Of a stretch of DNA of 64,000 nucleotides, positions 45,907 to 53,383 are shown in pieces. Within the stretch, counting starts at the first letter, position 1, and each line of letters begins with the position of its first letter. Origin of the DNA: Rhodobacteraceae bacterium EL53 (GTDB lineage: Bacteria > Pseudomonadota > Alphaproteobacteria > Rhodobacterales > Rhodobacteraceae). The notes beneath the pieces were generated by a model, which made no database searches, had not been told where the DNA came from, and saw nothing but the letters and a program-made list of their open reading frames with translations. Location of the stretch: the NCBI GenBank assembly GCA_900313015.1, contig OMPR01000004.1, positions 186,001 to 250,000 on the forward strand, in the 5' to 3' direction. Position numbers and translations under genes: made by a program.

Positions 45907-46183
45907 GAAATTGTGGCGACCGCTGTGTTAACCCCAGAAATGGGGCGTTTTGGGTGCTGAAACTGGGGTCTAAAACGGGCTCTTTTGGGGAGTTACTACG
46001 TGATTCTGTACGAAATGGTCTGGGAAAATTGGCGGATTTGCCCCCTGATTTCAGAGGTTTGGGGAATTCCTACGCGATTTCGTACGATTAACCAAATCCA
46101 GATTTCGGTTGCGGCGAATCGCGGTTAACGAGGGGGAAATTTCCCCGAGTGCATTTGGGCTTGCCAAGGTTAACGAATCTATA
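45907..46183. other. Long non-coding gap between tauR and arsR
   Basis: Contains no gene I can support. It carries an 18-bp imperfect direct repeat: 45996-46013 (CTACGTGATTCTGTACGA) and 46070-46087 (CTACGCGATTTCGTACGA), 15 of 18 identical, each an interrupted TACG...CGTA-like palindrome. The hexamer GTTAAC and close variants appear at several points (near 45927, 46127 and 46169). The region is a regulatory spacer between divergent units. Confidence 0.5.
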
Positions 46184-46206
46184 TAACTAGTTTTGTAGTT
46201 TAGTTA
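46161..46206 (+). promoter_or_regulatory. arsR promoter with palindromic operator
   Basis: TTGCCA (46161-46166) and TATAAC (46182-46187) may be the promoter, though with a short 15-bp spacing. Over it lie TAACTA (46184-46189) and TAGTTA (46201-46206), with a further internal TAGTT (46196-46200), an A/T-rich palindrome typical of ArsR/SmtB operators, 11 nt before the start codon. Confidence 0.45.
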
Positions 46207-46217
46207 GGAGGCCCATT

Positions 46218-46526
46218 ATGTGGGAAAAATCAGCAGCAGGATTCGCGGCGATGGGGTCTGAGGCCAGATTGATGGTTCTCAAGACGTTGATCCGCGCCGG
46301 CGAGGAAGGATTGACCGTTGGAGAGATCCAGACTCGTACGGGAATCGCCCCGTCCACATTGGCGCATCATTTGAAATCCCTCGCTGGGGGCGGAGTGGTG
46401 ACGCAGGAAAAGGTCGGTCGCAGCACGATCAACCGGGCTTGTTTTGGTGAATTGCGTGATCTGGCAGAATTCATTCTGAGTGAATGCTGTGCGGACGCCC
46501 CAAAGAAGGCAGCGAACGATGGCTGA
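46218..46526 (+). CDS. ArsR/SmtB-family metalloregulator
   Basis: A 102-residue winged-helix repressor: GSEARLMVLKTLIRAGEEGLTVGEIQ and the recognition helix TGIAPSTLAHHLKSLAGGGVVTQEKVGR. Cysteines at Cys-Phe-Gly-Glu (about 77) and SECCADAP near the C-terminus could sense metal(loid)s or thiol-reactive ligands; the usual ELCVCDL arsenic site is absent. AGGAGG precedes the ATG. Its last codons overlap the permease start by 8 nt, so regulator and permease are co-translated. Confidence 0.9.
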   Translation: MWEKSAAGFAAMGSEARLMVLKTLIRAGEEGLTVGEIQTRTGIAPSTLAHHLKSLAGGGVVTQEKVGRSTINRACFGELRDLAEFILSECCADAPKKAANDG

Positions 46527-47550
46527 TCTGACACAAAACCCGTCGCGGGTGTGGCCTGCGATTTCTGGCGCGCTCAAAACCCCATGGGCGGTGATTGTTG
46601 CGCTGTTGCTGGCTGTCGGGATTTTGGATTCTGACAACTTTCAGACAATCGTCACCTTCGCCATCAAGGCACTGGCGCACACGGGGCAGTACATTCTGTT
46701 TGCGGTGCTGTTGCTTGCCTATCTCAAGGCAACCGGGGCCGAGGTGTTGGTGGCGCGCGCTTTTGTTGGGCGCGAGACACGCATGATCTTTCTGGCGGCG
46801 TTGTTCGGTGGTTTGGCGCCGTTCTGTTCGTGCGAAGTCATTCCGTTCATTGCGGGCTTGTTGGCCTTGGGTGCGCCGCTGTCTGCGGTGATGGCATTCT
46901 GGCTGAGTTCGCCGTTGATTGATCCGCCGACCTTGTTGATCACAGCAGGTGCGTTGGGATGGCCCTTTGCCATTGGGAAAGCGGTTGTTGCGGTTGCTTT
47001 GGGTCTGTTTGGCGGTTTTGCGATCAAAGCCCTGATGACACGCGGGGCCTTTGCCCAGCCGTTGAAGGTCTACAAGCCTGCCGGGTGCTGTGGCGCCGGA
47101 CCGAAACAGGACGAGAAACCCCTGTGGGCCTTTTGGCAGTCGCCCGAGCGTCGGGTGCGGTTTCGGGCCGAGTTTGTGCAGAACGGATTGTTCCTGCTGA
47201 AGTGGCTTGCGCTGGCTTATGTTCTGGAGGCGTTGTTGGTGTCTTATGTTCCGGCGGATCTGATTGCCCAAGTGGTTGGCGGCGAAGGTGTGTTGCCAAT
47301 TGTCACGGCGGCCTTGGTTGGGATGCCGGCCTATCTGAACTCTTACGTCGCGCCGCCGTTGTTGGCGGGCTTGATGGAGCAGGGCATGAGTGCGGGTGCC
47401 GCGATGGCCTTTATGGTTGGCGGTGCAGTCAGTTCGATCCCGGCGATGGCCGCGGTCTGGTCCTTGGTCAAGCCGCAGGTGTTTGCGATGTATCTGGGGC
47501 TGGGGATCAGCGGGGCGATTGTCGCTGGCATTGTGTTCCAGATGGTCTGA
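46519..47550 (+). CDS. ArsP/PF03773-type permease
   Basis: A 343-residue inner-membrane permease with about eight helices. The hallmark PFCSCEVIPFIAGLLALGAPLSAVMAFW, the repeated MPAYLNSYVAPPLLAGLM later on, and a cytoplasmic loop with CCGAGPKQ match the family PF03773, which includes the ArsP exporter of trivalent organoarsenicals but also members of unknown substrate. Coupled to an ArsR-type regulator, which favours metalloid or thiol-reactive cargo. A strong terminator follows. Confidence 0.88.
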   Translation: MADLTQNPSRVWPAISGALKTPWAVIVALLLAVGILDSDNFQTIVTFAIKALAHTGQYILFAVLLLAYLKATGAEVLVARAFVGRETRMIFLAALFGGLAPFCSCEVIPFIAGLLALGAPLSAVMAFWLSSPLIDPPTLLITAGALGWPFAIGKAVVAVALGLFGGFAIKALMTRGAFAQPLKVYKPAGCCGAGPKQDEKPLWAFWQSPERRVRFRAEFVQNGLFLLKWLALAYVLEALLVSYVPADLIAQVVGGEGVLPIVTAALVGMPAYLNSYVAPPLLAGLMEQGMSAGAAMAFMVGGAVSSIPAMAAVWSLVKPQVFAMYLGLGISGAIVAGIVFQMV

Positions 47551-47569
47551 TCGCCGAGATTGAAACAAG

Positions 47570-47601
47570 AAAACGCCCGGCGGCAGCGTCGGGCGTTTTT
47601 T
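47570..47601 (+). terminator. Rho-independent terminator after the permease
   Basis: AAAACGCCCG (47570-47579) pairs with CGGGCGTTTT (47590-47599), continuing into T-rich sequence; loop of 10 nt. Also suited to the convergent gene on its right because of the A-tract. Confidence 0.85.
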
Positions 47602-47626
47602 GTATTTGGGGTAGGAGGTGTGGGCG

Positions 47627-48019
47627 TTATTCGCCTGCGGTGCATTTGTTGGGCAGTTTCAGACGATAGCGCGCTTCGCCAGACGCCACATAGACCCGTT
47701 TTTCGACGCAGGCCTGGGTGGTGACGGTGCGTGCGATGTGTCCTTCGGTTGAGGTGATCGAGGTTGCGCCCCCTTCGGGGAGGCGGACCGAGATGATGAT
47801 TCCGGTTTTGATATCGCCGTTGATTGGGGTGGCGGACAGGACCGGCAGGGTCAGGAACGCCTCGTGTTCGTGATCCTCGACCGAGGCGGACAGGTAGATC
47901 CCGGAGACAATGGCGATAAGCACGAGCACGCCAAGGATGGCGATGCCGCGTGTCTGGAGAAAGGCATAGATCGTGACCGCGCGATGGGGGCCAAAGAGTT
48001 TGGACAGGATCGTAAGCAT
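47627..48019 (-). CDS. Uncharacterised membrane-anchored protein
   Basis: A 130-residue protein I do not recognise. One hydrophobic segment (about 24-45, FLQTRGIAILGVLVLIAIVSGIYL) anchors a C-terminal domain with two Cys (TTQACVEKRVY and LPNKCTAGE) that could form a disulfide if periplasmic. A GAGGTCCCA ribosome site supports the start. Convergent with the ArsR-permease unit, and divergent from the following secreted protein with 131 bp between starts. Confidence 0.72.
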   Translation of the reverse strand: MLTILSKLFGPHRAVTIYAFLQTRGIAILGVLVLIAIVSGIYLSASVEDHEHEAFLTLPVLSATPINGDIKTGIIISVRLPEGGATSITSTEGHIARTVTTQACVEKRVYVASGEARYRLKLPNKCTAGE

Positions 48020-48150
48020 TGGGACCTCGTGGTTGTGCCATGTCCCTACGGTGCAATTGGATCAGCTGCAAGCGGGTTGGGGCTTGGTTCTGGTGGGGAT
48101 TGCGCTACACAGATGGGGGACTTGGGTTTTGCCTTTTGGAGGGCTTCGGA

Positions 48151-48648
48151 ATGAAGAAACTGACCACATTGGCTTTGGCCGCCGCGTTGAGCGTGAGTGC
48201 GGGGCTGGCACAGGCACAAGAGCTGATCGACAAGGGGTTCGTGCATGGCTGGAACCTGATGGTGGATCCGGCGATGGGTAATGGCTGTCTGATCCAGACG
48301 GTGTATCAGGATCTGTCGCTGGTGCGTTTGGGCTATGATGCGACCGGGAACCGGGGCTATTTCGTGGTGTTCAACAAGGCTTGGGGTGACATCAAACAGG
48401 GCGAAAACTATGCGATCCGGTTTGAGCTGGATGGCGAAAGCTTTGATGCCAATGCGACCGGCTTCAAGCAGGGCAAGGTGCCCGGGGCGATTGTGTTCTT
48501 CAAGGATCGGGAGTTTGTTCATGCGATTGCACAGCGCAAGGTGATGAAGATCTATGGCCAGACCGGACAAGAGGTGATGGCGATTGACCTGAAGGGCACG
48601 GCCAAAGCGTTGGAATATGCGCGGACCTGTCAGCAAGAACAGGGCTAG
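48151..48648 (+). CDS. Uncharacterised secreted protein
   Basis: A 165-residue protein with a clear signal peptide (KKLTTLALAAALSVSAGLAQAQ) and no domain I recognise. The mature part contains a Cys early (GNGCLIQTVYQD) and one late (YARTCQQEQG), possibly a disulfide. GGAGGG precedes the ATG; an in-frame upstream stretch of 44 codons has no coding features. Its stop overlaps that of the convergent phzF-like gene. Confidence 0.78.
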   Translation: MKKLTTLALAAALSVSAGLAQAQELIDKGFVHGWNLMVDPAMGNGCLIQTVYQDLSLVRLGYDATGNRGYFVVFNKAWGDIKQGENYAIRFELDGESFDANATGFKQGKVPGAIVFFKDREFVHAIAQRKVMKIYGQTGQEVMAIDLKGTAKALEYARTCQQEQG

Positions 48649-49520
48649 GGTGCGATTAACGATCCGGTTCCGACAAAGGCGACCTTGCCCGCGACGGTGA
48701 TGCGGGTGACGTCAGTGGGTGATCCATAGGCGGTGACGTGGAGCTGGCTGGGGCGGTTCATGAACTGGCCCTGTTTCAGGACAAAGCGGTGTCCGGCGGT
48801 GACCAAGCCGTGTTTCAGGGCATAGGCCCCGATCACCCCGGCGGCACTGCCGGTGGCGACGTCTTCGGCGCTGCCATCGTTTTCCCAATGCCGTCCTTCA
48901 AAAGTGGTCACATCAAAGAGATAGGCAAATTCGGCGCCGTGTGTTGCGAGCTGTTCTTGGAGATCGGGGATGGTGATCCGGGCCTCGGAAAGGCCCCCCG
49001 TCACCGGAATGACCAGATACCGCAGGCCGGTTGAGACTACCTCGAGTGGGAGGGGTGACATCTGATCGGGGTGCAGATTGAAGGCGCGGGCAAAGGCGGG
49101 TTTGTCTGTATCGGGCAGGGGCGCTATGAAATCCGGGCGACCCTGATCCAATGTCCCGAGATAGCCAGCGCCCAGCAGTTCTGTTTCGACCAGAACACGA
49201 CGGTCCCCCTGCAACACCAAGGGCCAGATCTGTGGCTGAGGATCGCCGGATTGGCGGTGCAGCGCGCAAGCAGCCCCGATCAGCGGATGACCGGCAAAGG
49301 GCAGTTCGGTGTTCTGGTCAAAGACACGGGCGTGATGGGATCCGTCCTTTTCCCACAGGAATATCGATTCGAAATGACGGAGTTCCTGCGTGATCACCTG
49401 CATCTGCGCGCCGTTCAGACCAGAGCTGTCTGGCACCACGGCTAGGCTGTTGCCGCTGTAGGGATCGGATGCGAAGACGTCGCAATGGATGTAATCGAAA
49501 TGTGCCACCGTGTGCGTCAT
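48645..49520 (-). CDS. PhzF-family isomerase/epimerase-like protein
   Basis: A 291-residue protein of the PhzF (phenazine biosynthesis PhzC/PhzF) fold, a two-domain diaminopimelate-epimerase-like structure. Family features: YIHCDVFASDPYSGNSLAVV, the catalytic-position Glu in LRHFESIFLW, FAGHPLIGAA, and GSAAGVIGAYALKHGL. Most PhzF homologues outside phenazine clusters have unknown substrates, and no phenazine genes are present here. Confidence 0.88.
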   Translation of the reverse strand: MTHTVAHFDYIHCDVFASDPYSGNSLAVVPDSSGLNGAQMQVITQELRHFESIFLWEKDGSHHARVFDQNTELPFAGHPLIGAACALHRQSGDPQPQIWPLVLQGDRRVLVETELLGAGYLGTLDQGRPDFIAPLPDTDKPAFARAFNLHPDQMSPLPLEVVSTGLRYLVIPVTGGLSEARITIPDLQEQLATHGAEFAYLFDVTTFEGRHWENDGSAEDVATGSAAGVIGAYALKHGLVTAGHRFVLKQGQFMNRPSQLHVTAYGSPTDVTRITVAGKVAFVGTGSLIAP

Positions 49521-49639
49521 GTCTGGCCTATCATGTGATGTGTCAAAGCTGCTGCGATTCTATCGTGCAGGGGGGATGGTCACAACAGATTGGGCCAATG
49601 CCGTGGCGAGAGGAATGTGGGCGATACTTTAGCACCCAG

Positions 49640-49671
49640 CGCTCCTTCGCCCGGTTTCAGGCGAAGGAGCG
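49640..49671. other. 12-bp hairpin downstream of the glycine-zipper gene
   Basis: CGCTCCTTCGCC (49640-49651) and GGCGAAGGAGCG (49660-49671) form a perfect stem with an 8-nt loop, 17 bp after the stop of the minus-strand gene at its right. No U-run is present, so termination would be weak or factor-dependent. Confidence 0.45.
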
Positions 49672-49688
49672 TGTGTTCACTGCGAGGG

Positions 49689-50063
49689 TTAGCCGACGAC
49701 GTTATGGCCACGTCCACGAACACAGTTCTTCACGATGGATTCGCGTTGCGCGTTCTTTTCAATGGCGCTGGAGGTGATCCCAGCCAGTGCGCCAACGGCA
49801 GCGGCTTCGCCCAGTTCGCTGCTGTTGCCATTCCACAGAACTGAAGATGCGGCGCCAACGCCTGCACCAATTGCAGCAGAGCTGGCGGTTTTGCCATCAA
49901 CAGTTGCACCAGATGCGGCCAACGCCTGACATTCGGCAAGATCTTGTTGGTAGTTGGCCCCAACCGGGCCATCGATGACAGGCTGATAATTTGCCCCTGA
50001 ATTTGCGCAGGCTGCGACACTGCACGCAAGGGCTAGACCGGAAAACACTTTTAACGCACGCAT
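49689..50063 (-). CDS. Glycine-zipper lipoprotein
   Basis: A 124-residue lipoprotein: signal with lipobox VAAC (Cys19), then a short acidic linker and a Gly/Ala-rich helical zipper (AIGAGVGAASSVLW, AAAVGALAGITSSAIE, about 65-102). Two further Cys (AECQALA and IVKNC). Members are thought to pack in the envelope but their role is not defined. Confidence 0.82.
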   Translation of the reverse strand: MRALKVFSGLALACSVAACANSGANYQPVIDGPVGANYQQDLAECQALAASGATVDGKTASSAAIGAGVGAASSVLWNGNSSELGEAAAVGALAGITSSAIEKNAQRESIVKNCVRGRGHNVVG

Positions 50064-50194
50064 GGGGTGCTCCTTCGGAAAAAAGACTTGGAGACTCTAT
50101 CCGAATTGGATCTGGTCTGCATGGGGAAAAGTGCAGGGTGATCCACCGTAAGCGGAACCATGCGAGGACTTAGTGGGCTCTCTTTGGCGGGAAC

Positions 50195-50227
50195 GTCTGC
50201 ACCACCGTCTGCACCACCGTCTGCACC
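50195..50227. repeat. 12-bp tandem repeat, about 2.8 copies
   Basis: GTCTGCACCACC occurs at 50195-50206 and 50207-50218, and again as GTCTGCACC at 50219-50227. It lies in the gap between the RNase T2 gene and the glycine-zipper gene and encodes no supported protein. Confidence 0.6.
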
Positions 50228-50265
50228 GTGGCACCGGTCCCGAAATTGGCGTGTCGTTGGGGGGA

Positions 50266-50895
50266 TTAGCGAATCGGATCAAAGATGGCGCTCTTCAGGC
50301 GGCAGTCCTGAATGGTATCGCGCCCACAGGGTACCGGATCGAGGGTTTTTGACAGGCAGATACGGACCTCTTCGATATAGCCGTCGCGGCAGGTGACGGT
50401 GAGGGTATCCTTACTGAGCGTTGGATTGGCCTTGAGAAAGGCGTCTTCGATCAATGAGGCGGGCAGTTTCACAGGTTTGTCGAGCTTACGAAACACCGCG
50501 GGGCGGGTGACGCTGTCATAAGCGGTGCGCGCAAGGTCATAGTAGCGCTGGGCAGACAGGCCCGAGCAGGTGCCGTGCTTTTTCCATTGGTGCCAAGCAA
50601 GACCTGCATTGCCTTGAATGTCCGTCATTTCCCGGCTCATGCGGCGGGTTGGCGGGGCCTCGGCTGTGCGGCAGTACGCAGGCCAGCCACGATGGAATTG
50701 TGGCCAAAGCCCATGCAGGATCCAGCCGTAATCTTCGCGCGGATCGCATTGTTCTGACGCACGTGCATCCCCGGTGGTGGCACACCAGTTGGGCGACCAG
50801 CTGAGGGCCAGCACGTAATAGTCAAATTCCCCAGATTTTTCGCCATCGGCCAGTGCCGGAAGGGCGCTTAGCACCCAGAAAATGAACCAGCGCAT
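50266..50895 (-). CDS. Ribonuclease T2-family enzyme
   Basis: A 209-residue secreted RNase (signal peptide FIFWVLSALPALA). Both T2 active-site boxes are present: CAS-I WILHGLWPQ and CAS-II WHQWKKHGTC with the catalytic His residues, plus several Cys for disulfides. In CAS-II the Glu of the canonical HEWxKHG is Gln. T2 RNases cut RNA to 3'-nucleotides through a 2',3'-cyclic phosphate and act in the periplasm or outside. Confidence 0.88.
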   Translation of the reverse strand: MRWFIFWVLSALPALADGEKSGEFDYYVLALSWSPNWCATTGDARASEQCDPREDYGWILHGLWPQFHRGWPAYCRTAEAPPTRRMSREMTDIQGNAGLAWHQWKKHGTCSGLSAQRYYDLARTAYDSVTRPAVFRKLDKPVKLPASLIEDAFLKANPTLSKDTLTVTCRDGYIEEVRICLSKTLDPVPCGRDTIQDCRLKSAIFDPIR

Positions 50896-51023
50896 TCGCC
50901 TCTTCCCTTATTGTCTTGGCGCGACTATATAGAACTGAAGTTCCCCTACAATGGAAACTCGCTCTGATCGCAGGGCAGCCGGTTTCAGGCGACGGGGAAG
51001 ATGTGTTTTAAGGAGATGAGCGC

Positions 51024-51794
51024 ATGGCAAAACCGTTGATGGCCAAAGCAACCGCTGTGTGGCTGGTGGACAATACCACGATCAGCTTTAAGCAGATCGC
51101 GGATTTCGTTGGAATGCACGAGCTGGAAATTCAGGGCATCGCTGATGGTGATGTGGCGACTGGCGTGAAAGGGTTCGACCCGATTGCAAACAACCAGCTG
51201 ACTCAGGATGAGATCGACGCGGCACAGGGCAACCTGATGCATAAGCTGAAGTTGAAGTTCAATCCGGCAGCTTCGGGCGAAGAAAAGCGTCGCGGTCCAC
51301 GTTATACGCCGCTGTCCAAGCGTCAGGACCGTCCGGCCTCGATCCTGTGGTTGGTCAAGTTCCACCCGGAATTGAGCGACGGTCAGGTTAGCAAGCTGGT
51401 GGGCACCACCAAGCCAACCATTCAGGCGATCCGTGAGCGGACCCATTGGAACATTTCCAACATCCAGCCCATCGACCCGGTTGCGCTGGGCCTGTGTAAG
51501 CAGTCTGAGTTGGATCAGGCGGTTCAGAAGGCAGCCGCCAAGCGCGCAGCCGAAGGTGGCGTGATGAGCGATGACGAGCGTCGCAAGCTGGTATCCACTG
51601 AGCAGTCTCTGGAAATGGACGCTGAACCCAAGATCCCATCGGCGATCGAAGGGCTTGAGACATTTACCCTGGGCAATACATCTGACGATGAGAAAGCCGA
51701 CAAAGAAGACGTTCGCGATGCGGATAGCTTCTTTAACCTGCCAGCAGGTGGCGGTGATGACGAAGAAGATGACAGCGACGATCCACGGTTCTGA
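51024..51794 (+). CDS. trcR: TrcR-type cell-cycle transcriptional regulator (DUF1013)
   Basis: A 256-residue protein of the DUF1013 family of alphaproteobacteria, for which the name TrcR is used. The N-terminal half has two helix-turn-helix-like regions (WLVDNTTISFKQIADFVGMHELEI and LSDGQVSKLVGTTKPTIQAIRER); the C-terminus is highly acidic (GGGDDEEDDSDDPRF). The ribosome site AAGGAG precedes the ATG and a clear terminator follows, so it is a single-gene unit. Role in cell-cycle control is from family annotation. Confidence 0.88.
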   Translation: MAKPLMAKATAVWLVDNTTISFKQIADFVGMHELEIQGIADGDVATGVKGFDPIANNQLTQDEIDAAQGNLMHKLKLKFNPAASGEEKRRGPRYTPLSKRQDRPASILWLVKFHPELSDGQVSKLVGTTKPTIQAIRERTHWNISNIQPIDPVALGLCKQSELDQAVQKAAAKRAAEGGVMSDDERRKLVSTEQSLEMDAEPKIPSAIEGLETFTLGNTSDDEKADKEDVRDADSFFNLPAGGGDDEEDDSDDPRF

Positions 51795-51821
51795 TCTGAC
51801 ATCGTTTCAACGTGTATTAAG

Positions 51822-51846
51822 ACCCGGCCTTGTGCCGGGTTTTTTT
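51822..51846 (+). terminator. Rho-independent terminator after trcR
   Basis: ACCCGGC (51822-51828) pairs with GCCGGGT (51834-51840), loop CTTGT, followed by TTTTTT (51841-51846). Confidence 0.85.
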
Positions 51847-51968
51847 GTGTCTGGGAGCAGAGGGTTTGGTGGGGCGGCGGGTCTGATGTCAGCGTAATTG
51901 GCAGGTTTGGCGTGCCCGCCGCTGTGTTATCGCGGTGTGTTCTTGCAAATGGAGTTGGGCGCGCGGTG

Positions 51969-52568
51969 TCAGATGTCTTTGCGGGCCTGCAGTGCAGCGG
52001 TGATGGTCCCTTCGTCGAGGTAATCGAGTTCGCCCCCGATTGGGACGCCTTGGGCCAGGGATGTCAGCCGGATGTTGCCGTGCAATTGATCAGCGATGTA
52101 GTGGGCCGTTGTTTGGCCGTCGATCGTTGCATTGAGGGCGAGGATGACTTCGGTTATGTTTTCGGCCGCAACCCGATCCACCAAGCGGGGAATGCGCAAT
52201 TCATCCGGTCCGATGGCGTCAAGCGCAGACAGGGTGCCGCCCAGAACGTGGTAGCGCCCTTTGAACACGCCGGTGCGTTCCATGGCCCAGAGGTCTGATA
52301 CATCTTCGACAACACAGATTTCGCCGGTGGCGCGTTTGTTCGAGGTGCAGATGTCGCAGACATCGGAGGTGCTGATGTTGCCGCAATTCAGGCATTCACG
52401 CGCGGTTTCGGCGACCGTTTGCAGGGTATCTGCCAGCGGGGTGAGCAGCAACGCCCGTTTGCGGATCAGGTGCAGGACCGCACGCCGGGCTGAGCGGGGA
52501 CCAAGCCCGGGCAGTTTTGCCATCAGCTCGATCAGAGCGTCGATGTCAGTGAGGTTTCGGTCCGTCAT
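51969..52568 (-). CDS. recR: Recombination protein RecR
   Basis: Mediates RecA loading at gaps in the RecFOR pathway. The 199-residue protein has an N-terminal helix-hairpin-helix ([18 protein letters not shown]), a four-Cys zinc finger ([18 protein letters not shown]), and a Toprim domain with conserved acidic residues ([17 protein letters not shown]). The start at [11 protein letters not shown] fits the family length (E. coli 201); the upstream in-frame ATG is disfavoured. Third member of dnaX-ybaB-recR. Confidence 0.95.
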   Translation of the reverse strand: MTDRNLTDIDALIELMAKLPGLGPRSARRAVLHLIRKRALLLTPLADTLQTVAETARECLNCGNISTSDVCDICTSNKRATGEICVVEDVSDLWAMERTGVFKGRYHVLGGTLSALDAIGPDELRIPRLVDRVAAENITEVILALNATIDGQTTAHYIADQLHGNIRLTSLAQGVPIGGELDYLDEGTITAALQARKDI

Positions 52569-52780
52569 GCGCTGCGGTGGCCTTTTGCTGGATGTGGGAT
52601 ATTGGCTGTGTTCGGCCATGAAACGCAAGCCATGTTGGGGTGTGTGTTCCGGTTTTGTTTTGAGGTGTGTCCGGGGGGCTGTTGTGTCATCCCCACGTTT
52701 TGCCGCTGTGCCGCGAGGATAGGATCGGGCGGGGACAGAGCGTATTTATCTACCTCAATGCGGAATGCGCATCAAAGCAT

Positions 52781-52818
52781 GCAGGCCCGGCTGCTTATTT
52801 TTGCGGGGCCGGGCCTGC
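52781..52818. terminator. 11-bp hairpin between ybaB and recR
   Basis: GCAGGCCCGGC (52781-52791) and GCCGGGCCTGC (52808-52818) form a perfect stem with a 16-nt loop, 8 bp after the ybaB stop. No U-run follows on the minus strand, so it may be a partial terminator or RNA-stability element inside the dnaX-ybaB-recR cluster. Confidence 0.45.
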
Positions 52819-52826
52819 GCGTGTGA

Positions 52827-53171
52827 TTAGAACGGCAGTTTGATGTCTTTGGGCAGGCCCATGCTTTCGGTGAGGCTGGCCATTTCATCCTGCGCTTTTT
52901 GGGCGGCTTTGACCTGTGCATCTTTGATGGCCGCAAGGATCAGGTCTTCGACCACTTCCTTGTCATCGCCATTGAAGATCGACGGGTCGATGTCCAGTCC
53001 CTTGAGGTCGCCCTTGGCTGAGGCGGTGGCTTTGACCAGACCCGCGCCGGATTCACCGGTGACGAGGACGTTGTTCAGCTCCTCTTGCATCTGAGCCATC
53101 TTGGTTTGCAGTTCTTGTGCGGATTTCATCATCTTGGCCATATCGCCAAGGCCGCCGAGTCCTTTAAGCAT
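52827..53171 (-). CDS. YbaB/EbfC nucleoid-associated protein
   Basis: A 114-residue DNA-binding protein of the YbaB/EbfC family; dimeric, tweezer-like. Family pattern: LGGLGDMAKMMKSAQELQTKMAQMQEEL, then a beta core and KAAQKAQDEMASLT. The start behind AGGAGA gives the normal length; a longer in-frame ORF has no homologous extension. Lies between dnaX and recR, the standard cluster. Confidence 0.93.
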   Translation of the reverse strand: MLKGLGGLGDMAKMMKSAQELQTKMAQMQEELNNVLVTGESGAGLVKATASAKGDLKGLDIDPSIFNGDDKEVVEDLILAAIKDAQVKAAQKAQDEMASLTESMGLPKDIKLPF

Positions 53172-53383
53172 GTCGTGTCTCCTGAAATGAGGGTTGTCGC
53201 TTAGATACGGCCCAAAGCGGGTTGAAACAAGGGGCCACACATGCGGTGCGCTTAAGGGGCGCTGGTGTTTGAAGTCGTGGGCGGGATGAGTGCCCTAACG
53301 GTGGGCAATTACGGTCTGTTAGGGCCACGCAAAGAGGGCCAACAGGGTTAGGTCAAAGAAGACAGCCCATCTTGGGACTTGGG

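Noticed and set aside
46471-47568. Minus-strand frame of 365 codons opposite the ArsP-type permease
   Set aside because: Arg/Gln/His-rich shadow of a GC-rich membrane-protein gene; no motifs.
48645-49520. Phenazine biosynthesis from the PhzF homologue
   Set aside because: No other phz genes are present; PhzF-fold proteins are widespread outside that pathway.
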